NCBI RefSeq assembly: GCF_001712795.1
Contig: NZ_KV757581.1
Span: 1 to 64,000, forward strand
Length of the DNA: 64,000 nucleotides
Direction of reading: 5' to 3'
Source: Nostoc sp. KVJ20
Lineage (GTDB): Bacteria; Cyanobacteriota; Cyanobacteriia; Cyanobacteriales; Nostocaceae
In this document: piece by piece, positions 26,949-35,563 of the stretch
How positions within the stretch are numbered: the stretch's first letter is position 1
Layout: each line of letters starts with the position of its first letter
Made by a program: the position numbers and the translations under genes
Notes under the pieces: generated by a model
What the model saw: only the letters and a program-made list of their open reading frames with translations
Told to the model about the DNA's origin: nothing
Database searches by the model: none

Positions 26949-27404
26949 TTATTTGATTCGTTTAATTCCTTCGTGAACCAATTCAATAGTTTCATTCGCC
27001 ATTTCACCACCGGAAGCAGTTAAGGTAGGCCCGGTGTATTTGCAGGGATAACAATTGACAATGTTCCAGCGTGCTTTTTCAGAACCTTGTTGGTCGTAAG
27101 CAACCACTGAACCAGTCTTACGATTCTGTGCCCACTTCCGAGGGTCTCCCATGTCTTCGTTACAGTCTTGATACCATTTGTAAAGGTCTATATCATCAGT
27201 GGCGATGACTTTTACTGTAATGTTGGTAAATTTAACAACAGTTGGTGTAGCTTGACGCATTAGTTTAGCGCCTTTAGATGAACCGTGAACTTCTTGCGCT
27301 GGTGTATTCTCAACGCCTAGTCCGCTAATTTCTTTGATGAATTTATCAGTAATGCCGTCAGCCTCGAAGTAAAACTTACAAGAGGTTAAAAATTCGCCTG
27401 CCAT
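26949..27404 (-). CDS. CIS tube protein 1 (phage T4 gp19-like)
   Basis: 151 residues: MAGEFLTSCKFYFEADGITD, FIKEISGLGVENTPAQEV, YKWYQDCNEDMGDPRKW and a C-terminal ETIELVHEGIKRIK. This is the main inner-tube protein type of eCIS/tCIS particles. An aaggag ribosome-binding site precedes the ATG. It follows the sheath gene after about 145 bases of simple repeats, which is unusual inside such an operon. Confidence 0.9.
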   Translation of the reverse strand: MAGEFLTSCKFYFEADGITDKFIKEISGLGVENTPAQEVHGSSKGAKLMRQATPTVVKFTNITVKVIATDDIDLYKWYQDCNEDMGDPRKWAQNRKTGSVVAYDQQGSEKARWNIVNCYPCKYTGPTLTASGGEMANETIELVHEGIKRIK

Positions 27405-27428
27405 ACTTTTAGACTCCTTTGTGTGTGG

Positions 27429-27549
27429 TTAATTTTGGGAATGGGGAATGGGGAGTAGAGAGCAGGGGAGGCAGGGGGAGCAGGGGAAGAAGAACTATTG
27501 ATTATTGTTGTGACCAATACCCCATGCCCCATGCCCCATGCCCCATGCC
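27429..27549. repeat. Simple heptad repeats between tube and sheath genes
   Basis: ggggaatgggga, gcagggggagcagggg and four copies of atgcccc fill the gap between the sheath stop codon and the tube 1 gene. This is the short repeat class seen elsewhere in the window. It may slightly separate expression of sheath and tube. Confidence 0.7.
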
Positions 27550-29211
27550 CTATTCGCTATCTTCAATGCCATTCCACTGGCTGATGCGGAAAACAACAAA
27601 TTCAGCCGGTCTGACGGGGCAAACGCCGACTTCGATGTATAAACGTCCTAAAATTCTGGTTTCTGGTGGGTTCAATTCTTCGTCACACTTGACATAAAAT
27701 GCTTGGGCTGGAGACGCCCCAAACAAAGCACCTTCACGCCAGATGCGCTCTAAGAAGTTACTGACAGTACGGGTTACACGCGCCCATAAATCTTGGTCGT
27801 TCGGTTCAAAAACTACCCACTGAGTCCCCAATTCTAAGGATTTTTCGATATAGCTAATTAATCTACGCACACTGATGTAACGCCACTCTGTTTTATCTGG
27901 CTCAACTAAAGTGCGTGCGCCCCAAATACGGATACCTCGGTTGGGGAAGCTGCGAATGCAATTTATTCCAAGGGGGTTTAATAGTTCTTGTTCGCGGAAG
28001 TTGGTGTCATAACCCAAACCAATTACGCCTCTGGGAACTTCATTTGCAGGGGCTTTGTAAACTCCTCTGGTTTCGTCGGTGCGGGCCCAAACACCCATTA
28101 CATGACCACAAGGAGGTACTAAAATTGGATTACCGCGATCGCGTGGATTGGGTACTTTAATCCAAGGATAATAAAGGGCCGCAAACATCGAACGACGGTT
28201 AAATCTATTCAACCACTCCACTACTTGTTGAGGTTTGACGGCATCTGGTGGCGCATCAAGTACAACCATCCGGTTGGGCGGATTGGGAATATCGCCACTG
28301 GCAGAACCCTCGCACATACTAATCATCAACTCAATGATGCCGTGGACTTGATCTAAATTCAGTACTTGCTCTTGATAAGCCCGCATCACATCAGGACAAG
28401 CCAGCATTGTGATTTCATCAACTTCAAAGATACCGCGTACTCCGGTGCGATCGTCTCTAACCCCTTCTAAATTTTGCGAAAATCTATCGGGTGGGGCGGC
28501 GACAATGGGCGGCGCTAGCTCATATTGACCATTAACGGGACGACGAGCTAAAGGTTGTCCACTTTGAGTGATGTCTTCTACAGTGACATACATGGAATTT
28601 CTCAATGCCGCCAGCGCATAAGTTGCAACTTGAGCATTCGGTTCGCGGTTCATGCTCAAGTTTTCGTATTCCTCTAGAAGTTCATCTCCCCGACGAATTT
28701 GGATGGTGAAATATTCACCTGTATTTGGAGGTGCTTCTCCTTCAGTACCTTCAGGTAAGGCGCGGGGCGAACCATCAATAATTACAATATTTACTAATCC
28801 ACCTGATGCTTGCTCAGGACGCAAAGTAAAGCGCAGGGCTGGACGATTACCTCTAGAGTTGATTCTGAGGGTAGCCGGTTCTGGAGTCGCCTGTCTGGGT
28901 GCGCCTGGTAACTGAGTCCCAATGCTTGTCACCCAGCAGCGACCGCCACCATTCATAAAGTAGCCGTAGACTGAAAAGGGTAAATAAGCGTTGAAGTCGG
29001 TGAAACCATCAGAATTGGGACGGGCAAAGTAGTTTAAAAATTGCGTCCAAGTGGTTACTAGCATGGGCTTGTATAACTCAGCCCCACCTCGGACATCTTC
29101 AGTAAAGCCTACAAATCCGGCAACTGCTGTGCTAACACCTTCAATTGGTCGGCTACCCCGGTCAATTTCTTCGATATAGACACCAGGAGCAAAGTAATCA
29201 AGTCTAGCCAT
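27550..29211 (-). CDS. CIS contractile tail sheath protein
   Basis: 553 residues. The N-terminal DYFAPGVYIEEIDRGSRPIE and AVAGFVGFTEDVRGG, and the C-terminal block with RIWGARTLVEPDKTEWRYIS and LYIEVGVCPVRPAEFVVFRI, are characteristic of contractile tail sheath proteins. Polymerised around the tube, it contracts to drive the tube through a membrane. The protein is full length for the family. A ggagag ribosome-binding site precedes the ATG. It is the second gene of the operon, 30 bases after the DUF4255 gene. Confidence 0.95.
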   Translation of the reverse strand: MARLDYFAPGVYIEEIDRGSRPIEGVSTAVAGFVGFTEDVRGGAELYKPMLVTTWTQFLNYFARPNSDGFTDFNAYLPFSVYGYFMNGGGRCWVTSIGTQLPGAPRQATPEPATLRINSRGNRPALRFTLRPEQASGGLVNIVIIDGSPRALPEGTEGEAPPNTGEYFTIQIRRGDELLEEYENLSMNREPNAQVATYALAALRNSMYVTVEDITQSGQPLARRPVNGQYELAPPIVAAPPDRFSQNLEGVRDDRTGVRGIFEVDEITMLACPDVMRAYQEQVLNLDQVHGIIELMISMCEGSASGDIPNPPNRMVVLDAPPDAVKPQQVVEWLNRFNRRSMFAALYYPWIKVPNPRDRGNPILVPPCGHVMGVWARTDETRGVYKAPANEVPRGVIGLGYDTNFREQELLNPLGINCIRSFPNRGIRIWGARTLVEPDKTEWRYISVRRLISYIEKSLELGTQWVVFEPNDQDLWARVTRTVSNFLERIWREGALFGASPAQAFYVKCDEELNPPETRILGRLYIEVGVCPVRPAEFVVFRISQWNGIEDSE

Positions 29212-29241
29212 GAAAGTCTCTCCAAGTCAGTAAAAATCTAA

Positions 29242-30081
29242 TTATTCAGGAGTTAGAAATATTTCTTTGAAAGTATGACTTTGGTTATCTACCAATGCAT
29301 TGACGTTTTGGGGTAAATAGCCAGGATGATTCAGTGTCAAAACATAATTACCTAAATGAAGGTCTTCAAAGAAGAACAGCCCTTCTTTAGTGGTTAATAT
29401 GGATTTTTCAGTTCCCCTCACAGCCACTTCTGTCGCTACCAACGGCAGATTTGTCACCGCACTTTTGACAATACCTGCGATCGCAACTCGCCTAGTTAGA
29501 ACTAAACTGTCACTATCGCGAGACAATTGATTTCGCAAATTGAAAATTCGCTCCCAAACCAAAGGTACTTGAGTAGGTTGTGGCTCGAAGGGAATTGTAA
29601 CTGTCAAATATAAGGCTGAACGCAATGGCACGTTGAGAGCGCTCCATAAAGAGCCAATCTCAATTGGTGGCTCTAGGGCAACTGTCAGGTTCAAATTACC
29701 ATAGCCCCGTAATTCCGGAACCAAAAACTCTTCTTCCAAGGTGCGATGGCGCAACAGCACAGTCAACGCCTCACTAATAAAGTGATGCTCACCTAAAGCT
29801 GTTCTATCCCACGCTGTTAATAGCAGCGAAACATCAAACCAAGCAGGTGCCCAATTTACAGTAGCAGGTTGTAGAGCGCGTGTTAGTTTGCGTTCAACTT
29901 GCCTGCCAGAATGTTGTACCTGCTTACTCTCACGTATATCAAAAATGTATAAATTGAGAGTCGGGCCTGCTCCCTCTTCCCTCCGATTACCAGGATGGCT
30001 AAAGTCAATTTGCTCTGTACTGGTAAGTGAGGTTCCTCCAGCGAGAATTTCGGCTAAAGTTTGAAGAACAAAGATAAGCAT
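29242..30081 (-). CDS. CIS cap / tube-terminator protein (DUF4255, Pvc16/Afp16-like)
   Basis: 279 residues. The first 190 match DUF4255 (Pvc16/Afp16 family): LQTLAEIL, GPTLNLYIFDIRESKQVQHS, WFDVSLLLTAWDRTALGEHH and LTVTIPFEPQPTQVPLVWER. This protein caps the distal end of tube and sheath. The C-terminal 85 residues form a carboxypeptidase-regulatory-like beta domain (GIVKSAVTNLPLVATEVAV, GLFFFEDLHLGNYVLTL). The extra domain could expose a binding surface on the cap. It is the first gene of the minus-strand CIS operon, facing about 700 bases of non-coding DNA. Confidence 0.88.
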   Translation of the reverse strand: MLIFVLQTLAEILAGGTSLTSTEQIDFSHPGNRREEGAGPTLNLYIFDIRESKQVQHSGRQVERKLTRALQPATVNWAPAWFDVSLLLTAWDRTALGEHHFISEALTVLLRHRTLEEEFLVPELRGYGNLNLTVALEPPIEIGSLWSALNVPLRSALYLTVTIPFEPQPTQVPLVWERIFNLRNQLSRDSDSLVLTRRVAIAGIVKSAVTNLPLVATEVAVRGTEKSILTTKEGLFFFEDLHLGNYVLTLNHPGYLPQNVNALVDNQSHTFKEIFLTPE

Positions 30082-30210
30082 GAAGGTGTTCTGCTGGTAG
30101 CTAATCCAGATGCATCTACAGTATATGTATCAGCCTTCTAAAGTTAATTAGACTTTTGTCGATATTTTGGGATTGGGCATTGGGCATTGTCTCATGGATA
30201 AATTCCCTGT

Positions 30211-30235
30211 AGAGACGGCGATTTATTGCGTCTCT
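30211..30235. repeat. Small palindrome, family copy 2
   Basis: agagac...gtctct ends around gcgatttattgc, a variant of the palindrome at 2123-2148. It is intergenic, upstream of the CIS cap gene. Confidence 0.65.
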
Positions 30236-30428
30236 CTAACCGTCAAAATGAATTTGACAGACCATTAGAGAAGATTTAGATTTTCAAAAATCCGAAAAGC
30301 GGTAACTTCAGTTTGTAGATTAGTCTGGAATAGTTCTTAATCGGACGCACTACATTTTTTGTGGGGCGGGCAATTTTACCATTGGTGTTAAATGTGAAAG
30401 CCATATTAGAACAAGCTTTTAGATATGT

Positions 30429-30534
30429 CTCGTTCCCAGTCTCCGACTGGGAATGCCCATCGTTGAGGCTCCGCCTCTAGACTTGCGGCTCTGCCGCTTT
30501 TGAGTTGCATTTCTAGCCATAGGCTGGAAACGAG
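30429..30534. repeat. Palindromic element, copy B
   Basis: It begins ctcgttcccagtctccgact, contains gaggctccgcctc and gcggctctgccgc, and ends ggctggaaacgag. The overall plan matches copy A at 25688-25796 with considerable divergence. Confidence 0.7.
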
Positions 30535-30799
30535 ATTTGAAAAGGGTTTTACTTTAAGTTGACACCAATAGCGACACACTTATCTCACAAAAGTTATTGA
30601 GTTGTGACTAATACAACTATTAAATACTTGTATATACTTAGAAAAATCACATGCGGTTTTGAATGTAAACTTAATAATTCTTTGTATTAATGAGTTACAA
30701 AGATAACTTAACAAAAAAATAAACATTCCTGAGACTGCATAATTTTATACTGGTCAGCAGAAGAGTAAAAACATTTGGTTGCAAAAAGCGAGTGAAGCT

Positions 30800-31918
30800 A
30801 TGACACTAAGCTTTTCTGTACAAAAACTAGACAATGGCTCTAATTATTTGAATTCCTCAGAAATTCAGAGCTTTTGTCAGCTTGAGTCTGAGCAGTTAAC
30901 TAGTCAATATCCAATTTTTTTCGCTCGGATTGTCTATCATGATTCGTTATTGAGAGCTAATCAGGAAATTATCAATTATGGTCAAGACCAAGCTCCTTTT
31001 TGCCAAAAGACTTTAGCTTATTTGCGCTCAGAAGTATGGCTGACAGATTTTCCGCCTGTTTTGACTTTACATAAATTTAGACTTAAGGACTTTTCATGCA
31101 TTTCCTACATTTGCCCCATATCCTATAGAAATCAAAAACCTGAATACATTCAAATTATTACTCGTGAACCTCTCTCATTGAATTTGCAATTATATGTAAA
31201 ACGTTCTGCGATGCTCCTGAGTAACTATGTAGATATTTACTTAGACTATGGAAGACAAAAAACTGAAATTCAACTCCTGGAAGATATCCTGCATCGAGTA
31301 GGACATCAATTGCGTAACTCTCTAGGACTCATAGGATTGTATGCACATAATTTATGCTTAGGATTAAAGGATAGCCCTTGGCAAGAACAAGCAACAATCA
31401 TTGGCGAAAGCATACAAAATTTAGATATTAATTTAAACGAACTGATTGATTGCGGTCAAAGTGCAAAATTAAGGATCACACTTCAAGATTTAAGAAGCAT
31501 AGTGGTTGAAAGCATCACAAATTTACAGCCTCTAATTAATCAGAAAAAACTTAAAATATTGATTCCCGATACATCGACAATACTCAAGATAGACAGATTA
31601 CAAATAAAACAAGTATTTGACAATATCCTCAGTAATGCTGTTCATTTCAGCCCTAATTCAGGAACTATAACCTGTAACTGGCAAATTTTTCAAGATGAAG
31701 TTTTAATTAAAATTTCTGACCAAGGGTCAGGACTATCTCAAGAAGATTTACAAAAAGTATTTACCCCATTTTATTCCCGGCGGAAAGGAGGCACAGGACT
31801 GGGTTTAACTATTGCTAAAAAAATTATTCTGGATCATCAAGGAAGTATCTGGGCGCAAGTTTTATCAGAAAGTGGGGCACAATTTTCGATGATTTTGCCT
31901 CGACCAAGAAGCGGATAA
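30800..31918 (+). CDS. Cytoplasmic sensor histidine kinase
   Basis: 372 residues from ATG 30800, preferred over a TTG seven codons upstream. There are no membrane segments. The N-terminal 160 residues are an unassigned sensor region. The kinase core has an H-box HRVGHQLRNSLGLIGLYA, N-box DNILSNAVHFSPNSG, G1 DQGSGLSQ and GGTGLGLTIAKK, so it should be active. Its regulator follows 48 bases later and it diverges from the CIS operon. I infer that this pair controls the injection system or the linked FHA genes. Confidence 0.88.
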   Translation: MTLSFSVQKLDNGSNYLNSSEIQSFCQLESEQLTSQYPIFFARIVYHDSLLRANQEIINYGQDQAPFCQKTLAYLRSEVWLTDFPPVLTLHKFRLKDFSCISYICPISYRNQKPEYIQIITREPLSLNLQLYVKRSAMLLSNYVDIYLDYGRQKTEIQLLEDILHRVGHQLRNSLGLIGLYAHNLCLGLKDSPWQEQATIIGESIQNLDINLNELIDCGQSAKLRITLQDLRSIVVESITNLQPLINQKKLKILIPDTSTILKIDRLQIKQVFDNILSNAVHFSPNSGTITCNWQIFQDEVLIKISDQGSGLSQEDLQKVFTPFYSRRKGGTGLGLTIAKKIILDHQGSIWAQVLSESGAQFSMILPRPRSG

Positions 31919-31966
31919 ATAATTCGTAATTCTTAATTCTTAATTCGTAGTTTGTAATTAATAAAG

Positions 31967-32647
31967 ATGGCTAATGATAGTAAGAAACTTTCGGTTTTGC
32001 TGGTAGACGACGAAGAACGCTTTCGTCAAGGGTTACGTACTCTCCTGAATTTTTATAGTATTAATTCTGCATTACCTGTAGAAGTTATGGGTGATGCGGA
32101 TTCTGTAGAGCAGGTTTTAAAGTTTACAGCCCAGAAGTGTCCAGATTTAATTTTGCTGGATATGCAATTAAAAGGATGTGATGGGATTACAGTTTTAGCA
32201 CGTCTTAAGGAAACTGCTTATACTGGCAAGGTTTTAGTATTATCGGCTCATCAAGAAGACGACTGGATTTTTAGAGCAATGCAAGGGGGAGCCGCAGGTT
32301 ATGTGTTTAAAAATCGTTTAGCAACCCAATTGTGTGAGGCTATTGACACTGTTACAAGGTCGGAAATTTATCTACCTTCAGAAGTTGCTAGTCGATTTTT
32401 CCGGTTTTTTCAGGCTTATTCAGATTCTTGTGTAAAAGCGTGTCATGAAGTGCATTTAACCGAAAGAGAGCAAGAGGTTTTATACTGGTTAACTCAAGGT
32501 GCTTCTAATGAAGAAATCGCTAAACATCTATATGTAACAGTTGCTACTGTTAAGGCGCATCTCACCAGTATTTTTGAAAAATTGAAGGTTACTAGCCGGA
32601 CTCAAGCGATTGTGACAGCCCTCAAGTTAGGATTAGTTCACGCTTGA
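31967..32647 (+). CDS. NarL/LuxR-type response regulator
   Basis: 226 residues. The receiver domain has LLVDDEERFRQGLRTLL (acidic pair), LILLDMQLKG (phospho-acceptor Asp) and VLSAHQ; a Lys follows at YVFKNR. A LuxR-type helix-turn-helix closes the protein: LTEREQEVLYWLTQGASNEE and TVATVKAHLTSIFEKLKV. It follows the histidine kinase as its likely partner. It probably regulates transcription from the divergent region 30082-30799. Confidence 0.93.
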   Translation: MANDSKKLSVLLVDDEERFRQGLRTLLNFYSINSALPVEVMGDADSVEQVLKFTAQKCPDLILLDMQLKGCDGITVLARLKETAYTGKVLVLSAHQEDDWIFRAMQGGAAGYVFKNRLATQLCEAIDTVTRSEIYLPSEVASRFFRFFQAYSDSCVKACHEVHLTEREQEVLYWLTQGASNEEIAKHLYVTVATVKAHLTSIFEKLKVTSRTQAIVTALKLGLVHA

Positions 32648-32690
32648 GCGCGACGGAAGTAATCGGCGCAATTCACGAAACTCTTTGTAT

Positions 32691-34829
32691 ATGCCTTCAT
32701 TTGAATCTTTATATCAAGAATACCCCTGCTCGTACAATTCTCCCTTAAGTTGCGATCGCCCTTTCCAAACGGCGCAGCAAATTAAGGGCGCTAAGTTTTG
32801 CTTGGAATGTGGTTTTCCAGCAACTTTACCGCAGGAGGCTGAGATTAAAGGAAGTCAGGGGACTTATCAAATAGCTAGTTTTATTGGTGTGCGGGGTTTA
32901 GGCCGCTTATACTCAGGTGTTCAACTCAAGGACAAACAGCCTGTCATCATCAAAGAATACCTCCTACCCAATCGTTGTTTTAATGAAAACGAGACTCAAA
33001 AGCGCAAAGAGACTTTCAAACGAGTGGGTGGGATAAGTTTAGCCGATAGTCGAATTCAAAACTTCCGTCTTGTGGAAACTAAAGAAGCGATCGCAGATGA
33101 AAAAGGAGAACGCTGTTATCTAGTTACTCAAGGAATAGAGTCATCTCAAACTTTAGCTAACTATCTCATAGAAAAAGGAGCAATGACATCTGCCGATGTG
33201 CGTGAGGTACTAAACCAAGGTTTGCAAACTCTCCAGTTTCTCCATACCCAAAAGCTGCGTTTTCCCTCGAATCAAACACAACTCGGTATAACTCACGGCA
33301 ACATCAGTTTAGATAGTACCTTAATTAAAATAGAAAATAATCAAAAGTTTTCTATATACTTTTGTGATTTAGCTATTTGGGAAAACTTATTTATTCCACC
33401 TATTATTGCTCAACCCACTCCCGCTAGACCTGAGCAAGATTTAGAATCATTAGGATTACTAGCCTTTTATTTATGGACAGGACGTACAACTAATTTTTTA
33501 TCAACCCAGCCTATTGATCCTAGAGATAATCAACAATGGCCAGATACCGATAGCCATTTAAAGCAGTTTATTTATCGACTAATTGGTTTAGAAACTCCTT
33601 TCGAGAATGCAGAAGCAGCTCGTCAAGCATTGCTGCAACTTCCCAAAGAAGATCATGGCAAAGGTTCAAGTTCCCTACGTTCGCCAGCTTCTAAAGAAAC
33701 AGCAAAGCGTTTCCCAATGCCCTTAATATTGCTAGTAATTATGGCCTTATTACTACTAAGTGGAGGAATTTGGTATTGGCTTTGGGGCAGAAAACCTGAT
33801 AGTCTTAATCAATATATACTATGGTCTAGACTTGTACGTAATTTCTCAGAAGTTCCCAACGTTCCTTCTGGGCAATTTATTTACACAGGAGAAAAAGAAA
33901 GTACATGGAGTTATGTTTTAACGCAACCAGTAGACAACAGTCGTTTAGGAGATTTATTAACCAGACCAAAGCCAGATGCAACAGCAACATTTAAGTATGA
34001 ATCTGTTTTATCAGCAAATATAAGTAATCCAATTAAAAGTATTGAAGAAATCCAAACAAACAAAAAAGATTTTGCAATTACTAGTTTAGTAGACAACATC
34101 ACAGATAAACTTGCTAAAAAACAAGTTGCTTATGATGGATTAATTGTTTTTGTAGCATTTAATAAAAGAGACTCAAATCTAGCTAATGCTTTGGGGGGAC
34201 AAATCAATCTTGAGCAATTGCATCAAATTTACACAGGCAAAATTACTAATTGGCAGCAAATTAATCCCAAACTTCCAAATCTACCGGTGAAACCTTTTGC
34301 TCCAAATGAACCAGAAGCAATCAGTAAATTTCAAGAAATAGTTCTCAAAAACTCTCCTCAAGACGAAGCTTTATTTGCAGCGAAGGTTACTAAACTTGAT
34401 ACAACAAAAACCCAAAATCAGATCCGCAGTGAAACTTTAGAGGGGCGAACCACTGGGATTATTAGTTTTGGCATTATCAGTAAAACTTGGAAACAGTGTA
34501 CTGGTTATCCGCTAGCGATCGCAGATGATAAAAAGTCAGCTGTTCAACCTCTATTTCAAAAACGCGATCGCCGCTCAATTAATCCCTCAGATGACTTATG
34601 TCAGCATGATGATTATTATGTTGATGTCACAACTTTCCAAAGCTACCCTCTGGGATACCCTATTTTTGTAGTGTACCCTAAAGACAGCAACCGCCTGCCT
34701 GGTGGTTCTACATTTGCCCAGATGCTAACTACTCGTCAGGGTCAGTGTTTACTTAGTAAAGTAGGTCTTGTAGCTTTACAACCTATGCCTGATGATATAA
34801 ACTCCTATGCCTGCAAATCGGTGCCCTAA
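32691..34829 (+). CDS. Zinc-ribbon pseudokinase - TM - PstS-like binding-domain fusion
   Basis: About 712 residues from ATG 32691. The N-terminus has a cysteine motif (CDRPFQ ... CLECG) like the zinc ribbon of cyanobacterial kinases. A kinase-like domain follows (about 55-310). It keeps the ATP lysine (PVIIKEYLLP), but HRD is replaced by HGN (ITHGNISLDS) and DFG by CDLAIW, so phosphotransfer is unlikely. One membrane segment (LILLVIMALLLLSGGIWYWL) leads to a PstS-like substrate-binding domain with AYDGLIVFVAFN, LEQLHQIYTGKITNWQQINP and GIISFGIIS. The design suggests a sensor of an external solute, perhaps phosphate, signalling inward through a pseudokinase. The next gene overlaps its end by 23 bases. 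Confidence 0.8.
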   Translation: MPSFESLYQEYPCSYNSPLSCDRPFQTAQQIKGAKFCLECGFPATLPQEAEIKGSQGTYQIASFIGVRGLGRLYSGVQLKDKQPVIIKEYLLPNRCFNENETQKRKETFKRVGGISLADSRIQNFRLVETKEAIADEKGERCYLVTQGIESSQTLANYLIEKGAMTSADVREVLNQGLQTLQFLHTQKLRFPSNQTQLGITHGNISLDSTLIKIENNQKFSIYFCDLAIWENLFIPPIIAQPTPARPEQDLESLGLLAFYLWTGRTTNFLSTQPIDPRDNQQWPDTDSHLKQFIYRLIGLETPFENAEAARQALLQLPKEDHGKGSSSLRSPASKETAKRFPMPLILLVIMALLLLSGGIWYWLWGRKPDSLNQYILWSRLVRNFSEVPNVPSGQFIYTGEKESTWSYVLTQPVDNSRLGDLLTRPKPDATATFKYESVLSANISNPIKSIEEIQTNKKDFAITSLVDNITDKLAKKQVAYDGLIVFVAFNKRDSNLANALGGQINLEQLHQIYTGKITNWQQINPKLPNLPVKPFAPNEPEAISKFQEIVLKNSPQDEALFAAKVTKLDTTKTQNQIRSETLEGRTTGIISFGIISKTWKQCTGYPLAIADDKKSAVQPLFQKRDRRSINPSDDLCQHDDYYVDVTTFQSYPLGYPIFVVYPKDSNRLPGGSTFAQMLTTRQGQCLLSKVGLVALQPMPDDINSYACKSVP

Positions 34830-35451
34830 TCCCAGTTGCGAATATTTTAACCGTGCCCTGCCTAACAATGCTAAGGTTTGTCCCTGGTGTTCCACTCCCG
34901 TGGGTAATGTAGTTTCTCCTACACCACAACCACCTATTCAACCACAGCCTAGTCAACAACCACCCAGTCAACAACCGCCAGTTCAGTATCAACGACCAGC
35001 AACAGACCAACCTAATTATCAGGTTCCACAACAAGCTCCCGTTGATTATTCAACAGTTTATCAGCCACGGGTTTCTTATCCACCAACACCGCCTGTTTAT
35101 ACTCCCCCGCCTCAAAGAGCGCCAGTCTTAAAGCTGATTCATAGCACTGGAAGAGAATTTAACCTCGTTGGGGAAGGAGGCTATATTGGTCGCCGCAGTC
35201 AGAGTCCAGGAATAGCGCCGCCAGAAATTGACTTAACCGGCATTCCCAGTGAAGGAATAGTCTCTCGTCGTCATGCGCGAGTCGATTGGGACTGGTCGCA
35301 AAATTCATACATGATTGTTGACATGAGTACAAATGGTATTTATTTAAACAACACCTCTCTAACTCCTGGTATGCAATATCGCCTACTTAACGGTGACTCA
35401 CTGCGATTTGGTCAGGATAACCTAGTTAACTTCACTGTATATATTGTGTAG
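34807..35451 (+). CDS. Zinc-ribbon, proline-rich linker, FHA domain protein
   Basis: 214 residues. The N-terminal zinc ribbon has CPNPSCEYFN and CPWCSTP. Residues about 37-103 are a Pro/Gln-rich linker. The C-terminal FHA domain has GRRSQSPG, SRRHARVDWDW and TNGIYLNNTSL, so the phosphopeptide-binding Arg, Ser and Asn are present. The gene overlaps the pseudokinase gene by 23 bases, so the two are translationally linked. It probably reads threonine phosphorylation made by a separate active kinase, such as the CHASE2 kinase 12 kb away. That link is inference. Confidence 0.88.
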   Translation: MPANRCPNPSCEYFNRALPNNAKVCPWCSTPVGNVVSPTPQPPIQPQPSQQPPSQQPPVQYQRPATDQPNYQVPQQAPVDYSTVYQPRVSYPPTPPVYTPPPQRAPVLKLIHSTGREFNLVGEGGYIGRRSQSPGIAPPEIDLTGIPSEGIVSRRHARVDWDWSQNSYMIVDMSTNGIYLNNTSLTPGMQYRLLNGDSLRFGQDNLVNFTVYIV

Positions 35452-35458
35452 TAAATTC

Positions 35459-35517
35459 GTAATTCGTAATACTCGCCAAGGGCGAGAAGCAAGCTACGTA
35501 ATTCGTAATTCGTAATT
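35459..35517. repeat. 59-bp inverted repeat, left copy
   Basis: It is identical to the reverse complement of 36640-36698. It has gtaattcgtaat ends and a central hairpin ctcgccaagggcgag. It flanks the TrpD2-like gene on its left, eight bases after the FHA gene stop. Confidence 0.95.
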
Positions 35518-35563
35518 CAAGGTTACTAATGACAAATGACAAATGACCAATGACCAATGACAA

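Larger units (their letters stand above)
30082..30799. other. Divergent regulatory region between CIS operon and two-component system
   Basis: About 700 bases without a credible gene. It holds a small palindrome (30211-30235), the copy B repeat (30429-30534) and an AT-rich stretch up to the histidine kinase gene. Both the CIS operon (leftward) and the kinase-regulator operon (rightward) must start here. Confidence 0.6.
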
